A stretch of DNA of 47,744 bases, taken from the NCBI RefSeq assembly GCF_006175995.1, contig NZ_VDMB01000017.1, positions 602 to 48,345 of the forward strand, written 5' to 3'. The DNA is from Desulfobotulus mexicanus. Lineage in GTDB: Bacteria; Desulfobacterota; Desulfobacteria; Desulfobacterales; ASO4-4. The notes beneath the pieces are model-generated. The model did not search any database and was not told the DNA's origin. It was given only the letters and a program-made list of their open reading frames with translations. Both the position numbers and the translations under genes were made by a program. The first letter of the stretch is position 1, and each line of letters opens with the position of its first letter. This document shows positions 16,474 through 24,336 of the stretch, piece by piece.

Positions 16474-17436
16474 TCAGGGCTGTGGTTTCTTCTCTATGCG
16501 TTTACGGAAGTTCAGCCAGGTATCAAAAATACCGATAACCAGAACAACCAGAAAAAGGATCTGCTGTATAAGCATCAGGGCATAAAGGGCGTTTCTGATG
16601 ATGGGGGGTACAGCCCGGTGATGGAACCAGTATGCCAGAATGGCCATGCCCTGAAGAAAATACATGGGCAAAAGCACAAGCAGGCAGGTGACACCCATAA
16701 TACGCACAAGGGGGATGGGCACCATAAGAATAAGGGCCGCAAAAATCATTCCCCATATATAATTGGGCGGTACACCCCAGTTTCTGAAAAGCCCGAGATC
16801 CGCAACCTGAATTTTTCTGTGTCTGGCCATGGGTCTTGCTGCCAGAAGATTCAGCCAGGCCGCAAAAATAAGAATAAAGGCGGCAATGGCAGGCAGCAGA
16901 CGGGTCAGGGTGTATTCAAGCCTTGGTATGGCTGCTTCAAAAAGCGCCAGTGTTTCTGCTGGCATTTCCATCTGGCGGTAAATTTCAAGGGTCATGGCCA
17001 GATTGGCAGCCACATGCTGTTCTATCAGCGCCAGGGGACCCGTGCCCTGACCGATGGCAAGTAAGATGACGGCGGCACATCCTGCACCCAGAACCATAAG
17101 AAGGCCTTTGAGAACAAAGACTTCTTTGCTGATTCCCTGTCGCCAGCCCTCTCCCATGGCAAAGCCGTAAAGAAGCATTCCTGCATAGAAAATCAGATCC
17201 GATGTAATCCTGCCCGTAAAAAGGAGCGGGATACCCAGCACCAGGGCAGCAAGGATAAGGGCAGGAAACGGCTCCCGGTTTTCCAAGCGCAGAATCAGCA
17301 TGGGCAGAGGGAGAAAAAGGGCAGGAAAGACGCCCACAAAGGGCAGCAGTACACCTGCAGTGGCAAGAAACCCGGCCAGTATGAAAATACCGGCCAGATT
17401 TTTTATATCAATCCCTTTTTCCCCATCCCTAACCAT
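16474..17436 (-). CDS. DUF2232 (YybS-like) integral membrane protein
   Basis: This 320-aa protein has about eight hydrophobic segments spread over its length (for example FILAGFLATAGVLLPFVGVF, AAVILLAIGQG, LILMVPIPLVRIMGVTC). It belongs to the DUF2232/YybS group that is often found between rpsR and rplI. Its function is unknown; a transport or S-component-like role has been suggested for related folds. A GGGAG site precedes the ATG at 17436. It lies 23 bases after rpsR and 32 before rplI, clearly inside the ribosomal protein operon. Confidence 0.85.
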   Translation of the reverse strand: MVRDGEKGIDIKNLAGIFILAGFLATAGVLLPFVGVFPALFLPLPMLILRLENREPFPALILAALVLGIPLLFTGRITSDLIFYAGMLLYGFAMGEGWRQGISKEVFVLKGLLMVLGAGCAAVILLAIGQGTGPLALIEQHVAANLAMTLEIYRQMEMPAETLALFEAAIPRLEYTLTRLLPAIAAFILIFAAWLNLLAARPMARHRKIQVADLGLFRNWGVPPNYIWGMIFAALILMVPIPLVRIMGVTCLLVLLPMYFLQGMAILAYWFHHRAVPPIIRNALYALMLIQQILFLVVLVIGIFDTWLNFRKRIEKKPQP

Positions 17437-17459
17437 TTTTACTCCCTGAGCTTTGTGGC

Positions 17460-17726
17460 TTAGTCAACGTTACCGACAAAAGGCATCAGGGCAATATTAC
17501 GGGAACGCTTAATTGCCGTTGTCAGAAGCCGCTGATGTTTGGAGCAGGTACCTGTGATTCTGCGGGGAATGATTTTGCCCCGCTCCGTTACAAAATATTT
17601 CAGACCTTTGGGGTCCTTGTATTCAATTTTTATTTTGGTATCCGCACAGAAGCGACAGACTTTCCTGCGGTGATAAACGCGTCTTTTCTTTTTTCTTGAT
17701 ACTTTGGCTGCTCTGGGATTTACCAT
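17460..17726 (-). CDS. rpsR: 30S ribosomal protein S18 (cysteine-containing form)
   Basis: S18 forms a heterodimer with S6 on the 30S platform. The 88-aa product has the family core [20 protein letters not shown] and [18 protein letters not shown]. It keeps VCRFC near residue 24 and C/H in GTCSKH, so this is probably the zinc-ribbon (C+) form. It starts five bases after the rpsF stop, and its ribosome site lies within and just after the end of rpsF, so translation is likely coupled. Confidence 0.97.
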   Translation of the reverse strand: MVNPRAAKVSRKKKRRVYHRRKVCRFCADTKIKIEYKDPKGLKYFVTERGKIIPRRITGTCSKHQRLLTTAIKRSRNIALMPFVGNVD

Positions 17727-17731
17727 GGATA

Positions 17732-18172
17732 TCAGTCCTTCCTGTGATAATTACGGTCATCATCATCATCGTCGTCATCATCGTCATCATCATCTCTGTC
17801 TCTGGCATTTTCCAGAGCAGCCGCAGCCTCAGCAGCGGCTTTTTCAGCAGCAATGTTTTCGGCTTCGATTTTTTCAAGGCTGCTGAACTTGTCAAGGAGG
17901 ACGGTGAGAAATTTGAGGACCTTGTCATCCAGGCGGAAGGTGCGTTCCATTTCAAAAATAAGATCACCTTCGCACAGATAATCCAGACGGATATAATGAC
18001 CCCGGACTTTTTTTGCTATGGGGTAGGCAAGTTTACGGTTGCCCCACTCGTCAATTTTTGCGATCTGACCACCAGTTGCTTCAATCATTCCGGTGGTGCG
18101 TTCAAGGACCTGGGTCCGGACTTCTTCGGAAATATCCGGATCCAGAATGAAAATGGTTTCGTATCTTCTCAT
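17732..18172 (-). CDS. rpsF: 30S ribosomal protein S6 with a poly-aspartate tail
   Basis: S6 is a ferredoxin-fold protein that pairs with S18. The start is the ATG at 18172 ([17 protein letters not shown]), with AAGGAG six bases upstream; the open frame 33 bases longer lacks a ribosome site. The S6 core ends near residue 100. It is followed by an alanine/glutamate-rich helix ([19 protein letters not shown]) and 13 consecutive aspartates, then RNYHRKD. The family is usually 95-140 aa; this one has 146. The Asp run is encoded by alternating GAT/GAC codons at 17756-17794. It is the first gene of the S6-S18-DUF2232-L9 operon. Confidence 0.96.
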   Translation of the reverse strand: MRRYETIFILDPDISEEVRTQVLERTTGMIEATGGQIAKIDEWGNRKLAYPIAKKVRGHYIRLDYLCEGDLIFEMERTFRLDDKVLKFLTVLLDKFSSLEKIEAENIAAEKAAAEAAAALENARDRDDDDDDDDDDDDDRNYHRKD

Positions 18173-18300
18173 GAAAACTCCTTTCGAGTTTAAAGCCCCG
18201 ATCATTTTTCAGCCCGGAGCAAGGAAAAACCTGTCCCTTTAGAAGACAGGTCAAAATCACGATTGGATACTATGCAGGGGAAAGAATGTCAAGAAGAGCT

Positions 18301-19290
18301 TTACCACCTTACATAATGATCTTCCGTCCAGCCGGGCATATCAGACAAAATAAGGGGTGAATCTCCCCTGATTTGAATCTTTCCGGAAAAGATTCCGGTA
18401 TTCTGGATAAAATCCGTAGCTATAAGACCAGCATTGACCCGCTGGGATTTGGTCCATGAAGGTTGAAAGATGAGGCAGAGGCTTTTATCCTCGCTGTGAA
18501 TCTGCCATGGATCGCTGCTGCGTTTTTCGGGAACTTTGAAAATAACAGGGCCAAGGTTTAGGGGCTGGCCGTTTATCCAGATGCGGTTTTCCGTGAAACC
18601 GGTTTCATTGACACCCCAGGCAAGATTCATCCCGAATTCCTGTCCGTCGGCAAGGATTCCTGTGGCAGCGGCCCAGTTCCAGAAGGTTTCTCTCCGAAGG
18701 ATGCCGCAGGTTCTGTCCGTAAGGGCGCGGCAGCTTTCCTGTGACAGGTCCTTGTGGACATCCCTGCAACGGAAACTTCCGCTGGCAGGGATGGATGCTG
18801 CCTTACGGGTAAAGGTCCATCCGCGCCAGCCGGTGCGGGTGCAGAGGCGTAGGGGGGACGGGCTTTCTCCGAGAAGAATTTGCAGGTGCGCATCTTTATA
18901 TTTTGCTTCAAGGAGGTTTTTTTGAAAACGGAGTGTGAGACCGGATTTTTGAAAGAAAAAATCCGGGAATTCCGATTCCGGGTCCATGGAGTTTGCGGGC
19001 AGAAGGGACATGGCTGAGGCATTGACCCAGGGCTGGCTTGTGGCAGGTCTGACGTAGAAAAAGGCCTGTTGTGCAAAGTTAAGATCAGCAAGGGCTACTC
19101 CTGCAAAAAAATCCTGGTCTGAAATGCCAAAAAACATGAACTGTCTGTATTTTAATCGAGGGAGCCATCCGGGAACAGCTTTTCCCATGGCGGACAGTAA
19201 GCGAAAGTCCTTACGGTTTATGGTGACGGGTCCGCCATGGTGACCATACACAGGCCTGCCTGTTTTCTTGCAGATGATGGGTGTTGGCAT
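18301..19290 (-). CDS. DUF2804 family protein
   Basis: This 329-aa protein has DUF2804-type features: a zinc-like start (PTPIICKKTGRPVYG), a central strand-rich region, RRETFWNWAAATGILADG, then GMNLAWGVNETGFTENRIWINGQ and PWQIHSEDKSLCLIFQPS. Members are cytoplasmic beta-rich proteins of unknown function, possibly related to lipocalin-like or carotenoid-synthesis-like folds. A GGAG site precedes the ATG. It stands alone between the S6 operon and a divergent phospholipid synthase gene. No function is assigned. Confidence 0.8.
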   Translation of the reverse strand: MPTPIICKKTGRPVYGHHGGPVTINRKDFRLLSAMGKAVPGWLPRLKYRQFMFFGISDQDFFAGVALADLNFAQQAFFYVRPATSQPWVNASAMSLLPANSMDPESEFPDFFFQKSGLTLRFQKNLLEAKYKDAHLQILLGESPSPLRLCTRTGWRGWTFTRKAASIPASGSFRCRDVHKDLSQESCRALTDRTCGILRRETFWNWAAATGILADGQEFGMNLAWGVNETGFTENRIWINGQPLNLGPVIFKVPEKRSSDPWQIHSEDKSLCLIFQPSWTKSQRVNAGLIATDFIQNTGIFSGKIQIRGDSPLILSDMPGWTEDHYVRW

Positions 19291-19609
19291 GGAAACTCCA
19301 GAATTTCAGGCTGCAAAAGGTGGTATGATTTCAACTTTGCAAAGGGTATGTTCTTGTTTTTCAAGCCTTTTATGGGTCATTTTGGAATGTTTTTTTACAG
19401 TTGAGTAAGGGTAGCACGGAACCTTTGAATGGAAAAAGCTTTTTTTTGGGTGGTGGAAGAGCTAGACTGGTAAGGATCGTGTCGTACATGATATTTAAAA
19501 AGCATATGTGATTTTTTGCCGGGAAACACAGCCAGGTTCATCCCCGAATATAGTTGCTAAGACTTTGCCGGGCGAAGTGTTTTTTTGAAAACGTAACGGA
19601 GTCAGTATC
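19291..19609. other. Intergenic region between divergent genes, no gene seen
   Basis: These 319 bases separate the divergent DUF2804 and CDP-alcohol phosphatidyltransferase genes and should carry promoters for both. I see an A/T palindrome AAAAAGCTTTTT near 19434 but no convincing promoter pair, operator, hairpin terminator or small ORF with a ribosome site. Confidence 0.5.
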
Positions 19610-20224
19610 ATGCTTGACAGTCGTTTGCGGCCTTTGATTCAGCCCCTCTTTAATCTTATGGTGAAGCCCTTCCATGCCTGTGGCATGACGGCTATGCATC
19701 TTACTTTCCTTGCCTTTGTTCTTGGTATGCTGTCTGCTTTTTGTCTTTTTATGGAATATTCGCCGATCTGGGCTGTTGTTTTTTTGTGGTTTTCCGGACT
19801 TTTTGATGTGCTGGACGGCACCCTTGCCCGAAGAAGGGGAACGACTTCTGCAACGGGAGCTTTCCTTGATGTTCTGGGAGACCGATGTGTGGAGGTGTCC
19901 ATTATTCTGGCTCTGGTTCTGGTACGGCCGGAGCTGCGTCTTGTGATGCTCTTTCTTATGGCGGCACTTTTGATTTCAGTAACTGTTCTTCTTCTCCACG
20001 GAGCACTTCTTCCGGGAGATACAAGGAAAAGTTTCAGGTATCAGCCTGGGCTTGCGGAACGCAGTGAAAGTTTTCTTTTTTTTACATTGATTATTCTCTT
20101 TCCAAGGGCAGGTGTTTTTCTGACGCTGATATTTACCTTTTTTGTGGTTGTGACAGTCGGGCAGCGTATTCTGGAAAGCCTGATGCTTTTCAGGCTTACT
20201 TCTGCCCGTGACAATGAAAAATGA
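19610..20224 (+). CDS. CDP-alcohol phosphatidyltransferase
   Basis: This 204-aa integral membrane enzyme transfers a phosphatidyl group from a CDP-linked lipid to an alcohol. The full family signature DG-x2-AR-x8-G-x3-D-x3-D is present as DGTLARRRGTTSATG followed by AFLDVLGDR, at about residues 69-92. Five or six hydrophobic helices surround it. The acceptor (glycerol phosphate, inositol phosphate or serine type) cannot be told from the sequence. The ATG has GGAG nine bases upstream. It precedes a zinc-ribbon gene by 74 bases. Confidence 0.92.
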   Translation: MLDSRLRPLIQPLFNLMVKPFHACGMTAMHLTFLAFVLGMLSAFCLFMEYSPIWAVVFLWFSGLFDVLDGTLARRRGTTSATGAFLDVLGDRCVEVSIILALVLVRPELRLVMLFLMAALLISVTVLLLHGALLPGDTRKSFRYQPGLAERSESFLFFTLIILFPRAGVFLTLIFTFFVVVTVGQRILESLMLFRLTSARDNEK

Positions 20225-20298
20225 AAGAGCTGGAAGGTTTTTTATCTGTTCTGTGGTGAAAAATTATTGTGTGTTCTGCAGAAGCAAGGAGATGTTCT

Positions 20299-20505
20299 AT
20301 GCCCATCTATGAATACCGGTGTATGAAGTGTGATCATACCTTTGAAATGCTGATGCGTCTGAAAGATCCTAAACCCGCATGTCCTTCCTGTGGTTCGGGT
20401 AAAACGGAAAAGCTGATGTCCTGTGCTGCCATCCGCCCCGAGGGGGTTCCCAGGGGAAGCGGTGGCTTTGCACCGCCATCATGTGGTGGTGGGGGAGGCG
20501 GCTGA
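20299..20505 (+). CDS. FmdB-type putative regulatory zinc ribbon protein
   Basis: This 68-aa protein starts at the ATG at 20299, with AAGGAG upstream; the ten-codon longer frame is not supported. It begins MPIYEYRCMKCDHTFEMLMR, followed by CPSCGSGKTEKLMS, giving the two CxxC pairs of the CxxC_CXXC_SSSS/FmdB zinc ribbon. The tail is glycine-rich and ends in a run of Gly with one Cys. The family is widespread and of unclear function. It lies between the phosphatidyltransferase and a tRNA gene. Confidence 0.92.
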   Translation: MPIYEYRCMKCDHTFEMLMRLKDPKPACPSCGSGKTEKLMSCAAIRPEGVPRGSGGFAPPSCGGGGGG

Positions 20506-20595
20506 AAAATCTGAAAAAGAAGGCCGGGCTGGCTTTCATGTATCTTTTTAAGTTGATTTGTTTCTGGCAATGCATTAAGAAGACTGAGTCTTGTT

Positions 20596-20670
<75 letters not shown>

Positions 20671-20680
20671 CAATAAAATT

Positions 20681-20711
20681 AAGGGCTCAGGCATTTTGCC
20701 TGGGCTTTTTT
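20681..20711 (+). terminator. Intrinsic terminator after tRNA-Gly(CCC)
   Basis: The stem GGGCTCAGGC (20683-20692) pairs with GCCTGGGCTT (20698-20707) with two or three G-T pairs and a five-base loop, followed by a T-run. It lies 11 bases after the tRNA. Confidence 0.85.
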
Positions 20712-20738
20712 TGTCTTAAAAGTGGCTGTGAAAAAAGT

Positions 20739-20772
20739 AAGCCCCTTTCCGGAGTCTTTCGGAAAGGGGCTT
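20739..20772 (-). terminator. Intrinsic terminator of the GDSL hydrolase gene
   Basis: A 12-13-bp perfect stem (AAGCCCCTTTCC at 20739-20750 with GGAAAGGGGCTT at 20761-20772) is followed on the minus strand by ACTTTTTT. It lies 32 bases after the stop of the GDSL gene. Confidence 0.9.
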
Positions 20773-20803
20773 GGTATTTTATCTTTGTACTGTAAGTAGG
20801 GTG

Positions 20804-22255
20804 TTATCCCTTGTTGTGGTTTTTACGAATGATGATCATCATCATACCAAGACCAGCCATAAGACCCATGAAGATCATGAAGGTGTTCTGGCTGGTGGCT
20901 GCGGCATCAATGAAACAGGGGCTGCCTGCAATCTCGCTGTCTACCTTGGCTGGGGTTGCTGGGGCAGGTAGTTTGCTTGCTTGCATTTTGGCAAGAACAT
21001 CTTTTGCCAGGAGTTCATGGGCTTTGGAGGTGGGGTGGATGGTATCAAAGAAAATATAGTTTGCTGCTTCTCCGGGGTTGGGATTCGGAGGTGTTTGCGC
21101 TTCAATTTTGGGAAGGGCAGGAGGTACAACACTCCCTTTAAGTTTTAACCAGCTTGTCTGATAATCAGGATACTCGATTGGTGATCCCATTGCTGATTCA
21201 ATAACCATCTGCCACGCATTATTTGCTAGAAGCTGCTCTGCTATTGTTTCAGGTGCATATTTTTGGCTTTGATTCATCGGGAATGATGTTTCGTCAGCCT
21301 GAGCAATTGCCTGATTCATAAATTTGAAAGCATTGTAATAATTGTATTCAGCATTGGGGCCCATGGCACTGAAAAGGTTTTGAAGGGCAATCATAGTAAC
21401 GTCATTAAAGGCAGCAGTAAGCTTGGATATGTTTCCCAGTGTTTCTTTGATAATCCCAGCAACCTGCTCCTGGCTCATGGTCTTGCCTGCCTGGGCAGCC
21501 TGAGCTATGGCTCCTGATGCAGCAATTCTTGCAGTTTCAATTGCTTGAGGTGTTTTTCCAAGGTCGGGAATGTTAAGTATAAGGAAGTTTTTGGCTCCTG
21601 AGCGTTCTAATGCCTGAATACCGTGGACAATATTCAGTACAATTTCATCTCTCAGGTACATCTGGATTTTCCCGTTTACCATTTCTGTTATCTTGGCTTT
21701 ACCTTCATCAGATCCAAGATATGCGGGCAGCTCACCCGGTTCTTTTCCGCTTTCTATCCATTGCTTTTGGATAGCCGCTATGGCCTCTTTAACCCATGGT
21801 CCATTATTTGCTGGATTGCTAGCATCCTGTGCGGTATTGTAGCTAATAATGGGAAGATGAGCATTCAAATCATTACCGCCTATCCATATAGCTAAAAGTG
21901 CATTTGGATCAATTCTATTATTTGAAGCATAGGCTTTAATCTGTTCCTTAAAACCGAAACTGTTAAATTGCTCATTTAAGTGCCCTGTTGTTTTTGCCCC
22001 TCCATATGCCTTGTTAATGAGTTTATCTTCAAGCCCTATTTTTTCAGCCAGAAATTCAATCCATACTTTGCCGTCACTGAATCTGGGAGGCGCAGCGCCT
22101 TCAGTTACGGTATTCATATTATTTACATCCGACAAGCTATCCCCGAAAACGAGGATATTAGAATAGGTCTTTGCCCAGGCACCGGATGCCATGGCGCAGA
22201 GGAAGAGGGCCGCAAGGCCGATGATCAATAAATTCTTTCTGGAAAATTTCAACAC
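20804..22255 (-). CDS. Secreted GDSL/SGNH hydrolase with C-terminal anchor tail
   Basis: This is an esterase/lipase-type SGNH hydrolase, probably exported. I chose the GTG at 22255 (483 aa) because an ideal AAAGGAGG lies six bases upstream. It gives a clean signal peptide: basic start, hydrophobic core LLIIGLAALFLCAMAS, then GAWA. An ATG 28 codons earlier would hide that signal. Catalytic blocks are FGDSLSDVNN (Ser), IGGNDL (Gly/Asn) and DTIHPTSKAHE (Asp/His). The C-terminus carries GSPCFIDAAATS, a Met/Gly-rich transmembrane helix and the basic tail RKNHNKG. This is the three-part layout of protein-sorting tails such as the PEP-CTERM group. The gene stands alone with its own terminator. Confidence 0.9.
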   Translation of the reverse strand: MLKFSRKNLLIIGLAALFLCAMASGAWAKTYSNILVFGDSLSDVNNMNTVTEGAAPPRFSDGKVWIEFLAEKIGLEDKLINKAYGGAKTTGHLNEQFNSFGFKEQIKAYASNNRIDPNALLAIWIGGNDLNAHLPIISYNTAQDASNPANNGPWVKEAIAAIQKQWIESGKEPGELPAYLGSDEGKAKITEMVNGKIQMYLRDEIVLNIVHGIQALERSGAKNFLILNIPDLGKTPQAIETARIAASGAIAQAAQAGKTMSQEQVAGIIKETLGNISKLTAAFNDVTMIALQNLFSAMGPNAEYNYYNAFKFMNQAIAQADETSFPMNQSQKYAPETIAEQLLANNAWQMVIESAMGSPIEYPDYQTSWLKLKGSVVPPALPKIEAQTPPNPNPGEAANYIFFDTIHPTSKAHELLAKDVLAKMQASKLPAPATPAKVDSEIAGSPCFIDAAATSQNTFMIFMGLMAGLGMMMIIIRKNHNKG

Positions 22256-22577
22256 GGTTTCCTCCTTTGGTCGGTGATTTTCTTGGGTGTACGTCTGTGA
22301 TTTTGTGAAATGCTGTTCAGGTTGCGAATCACTATACATGGGAGCATGGTGCAGGGCAAGCTATTTTCACAGTAATGGGAAAGAATTTTGTATGAAAATG
22401 AATGAGGGCAGAGACCTGATGCTGAAGGCTGTAAGGGATTTTTTTAAAGAATTCGGAAGAGAAACTGAAAGCAGAATTCCTTTGAAAGGGCATTCTGCTT
22501 TCAGTCTTAAAAAAAGTTTTTGTTTTTATGGAAGTTTTTTTATGTTTTTCTTTTTATAAAGCTGTAATTCTGTTTTT
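22256..22577. other. Intergenic region with promoter of the GDSL gene and a long hairpin
   Basis: These 322 bases lie between the recombinase-like gene and the GDSL gene, both on the minus strand. The strong ribosome site of the GDSL gene is at the low end. A long hairpin sits at 22464-22505. The rest is A+T rich with T-runs near 22500-22560. I see no convincing gene. Confidence 0.6.
22464..22505. terminator. Long perfect-stem hairpin downstream of the recombinase-like gene
   Basis: A 14-bp perfect stem (22464-22477 with 22492-22505, core CTGAAAGCAGAAT) continues, after one mismatch, into a shorter stem with a small loop. It lies about 70 bases past the recombinase-like gene's stop, so it may be its terminator. 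The following T-tract on the minus strand is only TTTCTCTT. A transposon-end or processing role is also possible. Confidence 0.6.
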
Positions 22578-23195
22578 TTAAAGCTCGTTAAGGAAAATAT
22601 CCGTTTCCTCTGGCTCCTCAATGCAGAGGTATTCTCTGGTCTGTTTCTGGCTGCTGTGATTGAATATTTTCATCAGTTTTGAAATATCTACGCCATAGCT
22701 GTGATTCTGGTGAAAGCCCCAGGTCTTTCTCAGGGTGTGGGACCCGAAATTACCGGGAAGCCCTATGCTTTTACACCATTTGGTGACCAGCCTGTGCAGG
22801 GAGGGAACCACCAGATTTCCCCGCTGGGATTTGAAAAGAAAATCTTCGTCTTCGTAGGTGTCCGTTTCCAGAAGTGCCTGTATGGCCAGTACGGAAATGC
22901 GGTTGACTGGGATGGTTTTTGCTTTTTCGTATTTGTCATCAATGATGGTGACGGAATCTCCGGGCTTTAAGTTTCTGACCTGATGGACTTTGAGGTGGAG
23001 AAGTTCGTTGGGCATCAGAGGGGTGTTGATACCCAGTGTGAAGAGGGCAGAGTTGCGGGGACTGTCTTTGATGAGAACCTTAATGGCTTTGATGTCTCTG
23101 AGCCGCCGGATGGGTTCGACCTTGGCCTGTTGCGCCGCATCCGGCTCCTGGAAATTGTCTGAAGGTTCATTATCACCTATTTCCTGGGTTTGCAT
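22578..23195 (-). CDS. Small tyrosine-recombinase-like protein lacking the first catalytic Arg
   Basis: This 205-aa protein is essentially the catalytic domain of a phage-integrase/Xer-type recombinase without a core-binding N-terminal domain. I chose the ATG at 23195, with AGGAGG five bases upstream. SHTLRKTW gives the H-x-x-R box, IFNHSSQKQT the second His position, and REYLCIEE the nucleophilic Tyr. In the first box, where the family has L-R-x-S/x-E/D-L, the sequence reads PLMPNELL, so methionine (codon 23013-23015) replaces the catalytic arginine. It may bind DNA without recombining, or be an impaired recombinase. It lies 91 bases after the Smr gene, in line with ftsK. Confidence 0.85.
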   Translation of the reverse strand: MQTQEIGDNEPSDNFQEPDAAQQAKVEPIRRLRDIKAIKVLIKDSPRNSALFTLGINTPLMPNELLHLKVHQVRNLKPGDSVTIIDDKYEKAKTIPVNRISVLAIQALLETDTYEDEDFLFKSQRGNLVVPSLHRLVTKWCKSIGLPGNFGSHTLRKTWGFHQNHSYGVDISKLMKIFNHSSQKQTREYLCIEEPEETDIFLNEL

Positions 23196-23286
23196 GGGAA
23201 CCTCCTGCATTTAAGGTTAAGTTTTGTCTGATATTGACCAAAACACAACCAGTTTTCAAGTCTTTTTTTAAATTTGTTAAAAAAAA

Positions 23287-24336
23287 CTATGGGTCAAAAT
23301 GCTTGATGTAGACAAGAACGCTGCCACCGGGTACTTTTTTCTCGTTTTCCCATTTCCAGTACAGGACCAGACCTTCTTCTTCCATCTCACGGATTTTCTG
23401 ATCCACAATATCAGGCAGCACAGCAGGGCCATCCGAGTGCAGCCCCCTGCCTGGGATGATCCTTACGGTGAAAGTCCCCTTTTCCTTTGCCTGCTGCAGA
23501 AAGATCTCCGTTTTAAGTCTGGCCTGAATACCTGAAAAACCATGGAGATCAAGGTTTTCCTGGGGCGGAGGATAACGGCGTAGACGTTCTTTCAGCGTTA
23601 TGGGTGCAGAAGCGGGAAATCCGGCCTTTTTTTCCTTCAGCAGGATATTGCCGGTTTTATTGCCAAGGGTTGACCTTAGGCTTTTGGAAAAATCATCATA
23701 AGCATCGTCTTTCCACAGGGCGACATCCGGCGTTGGGGATGATTTTTTTGTTTCAGTTCTGGCAGTCTCTTTTATGTTTTCAGTAAAAACTTCAGTGAAA
23801 TCAGTATGGTTTTTTAAAAGCGGGATACCGTTTTTATCCTTTAGAAGGGGCTTGGTTTTTTTTCCCGCAGCCATGGTTACTTTTTTTTTGATGTGGGAGG
23901 GTAACTTTTCTCCCTTGCTGGATAAGTATGGTCTTGCTGCTTCCATCTGTATCAGCAGATCCGTTTCCTGATCCAGAATGGGAAGGCCCTTGCTGTTTAA
24001 GCGGGATGGATTATTCTTTCCGGATTTCTGCTTTTTAAAAACCTTTTTTTCAGCACCTGAAAGAGGTCTTTTTTGAATCAGTCTCCCGGAGGTGGGTGGA
24101 GAGGACTCCGGATGCTGCATATCTTTGAACAGATCTTCCACTGGGGTTTCGATAAGGGGAATACCCTGCCTGTTTTTTTTCACAGGCTTCTGGCAGACAG
24201 GCGCTGCAGGTTTTTCTGATACAAAGGATGTGTCCGTATCATTATTTTTTTCTTGCAGGGTCAGTTTTTTTTCGGGATTTTTATCTTTGGCAGGGATCTG
24301 GCTGAACAGCCTCTGCAGTCCTTCAAATACACTCAT
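23287..24336 (-). CDS. Smr-domain protein with three copies of a short motif
   Basis: This is a 349-aa protein. The C-terminal Smr (MutS2-like) domain, about residues 258-345, has LDLHGFSG and IIPGRGLHSDG, the usual LDLHG and GxG boxes; Smr domains nick DNA or RNA. The first 230 residues are low-complexity, basic and predicted disordered. They contain three related segments: RQGIPLIETPVED (56-68), SKGLPILDQETD (115-126) and KNGIPLLKNHTD (168-179), spaced 59 and 53 residues apart. The ATG overlaps the ftsK stop codon (TGATG), so translation is coupled to the ZapA-FtsK protein. The motif copies may be docking sites for a partner. The Smr call is firm; the motif role is inference. Confidence 0.9.
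   Translation of the reverse strand: MSVFEGLQRLFSQIPAKDKNPEKKLTLQEKNNDTDTSFVSEKPAAPVCQKPVKKNRQGIPLIETPVEDLFKDMQHPESSPPTSGRLIQKRPLSGAEKKVFKKQKSGKNNPSRLNSKGLPILDQETDLLIQMEAARPYLSSKGEKLPSHIKKKVTMAAGKKTKPLLKDKNGIPLLKNHTDFTEVFTENIKETARTETKKSSPTPDVALWKDDAYDDFSKSLRSTLGNKTGNILLKEKKAGFPASAPITLKERLRRYPPPQENLDLHGFSGIQARLKTEIFLQQAKEKGTFTVRIIPGRGLHSDGPAVLPDIVDQKIREMEEEGLVLYWKWENEKKVPGGSVLVYIKHFDP

Noticed and set aside
17754-17800. CRISPR-like or short tandem repeat in DNA
   Set aside because: The trinucleotide repeats are simply the Asp codons of rpsF and there are no spacers.
22392-22559. A plus-strand reading starting MKMNEGRDLMLKAVRDFF with a helix-like beginning
   Set aside because: It has no good ribosome site, runs through the long hairpin at 22464-22505 and ends in Phe-rich low-complexity translation of T-runs.
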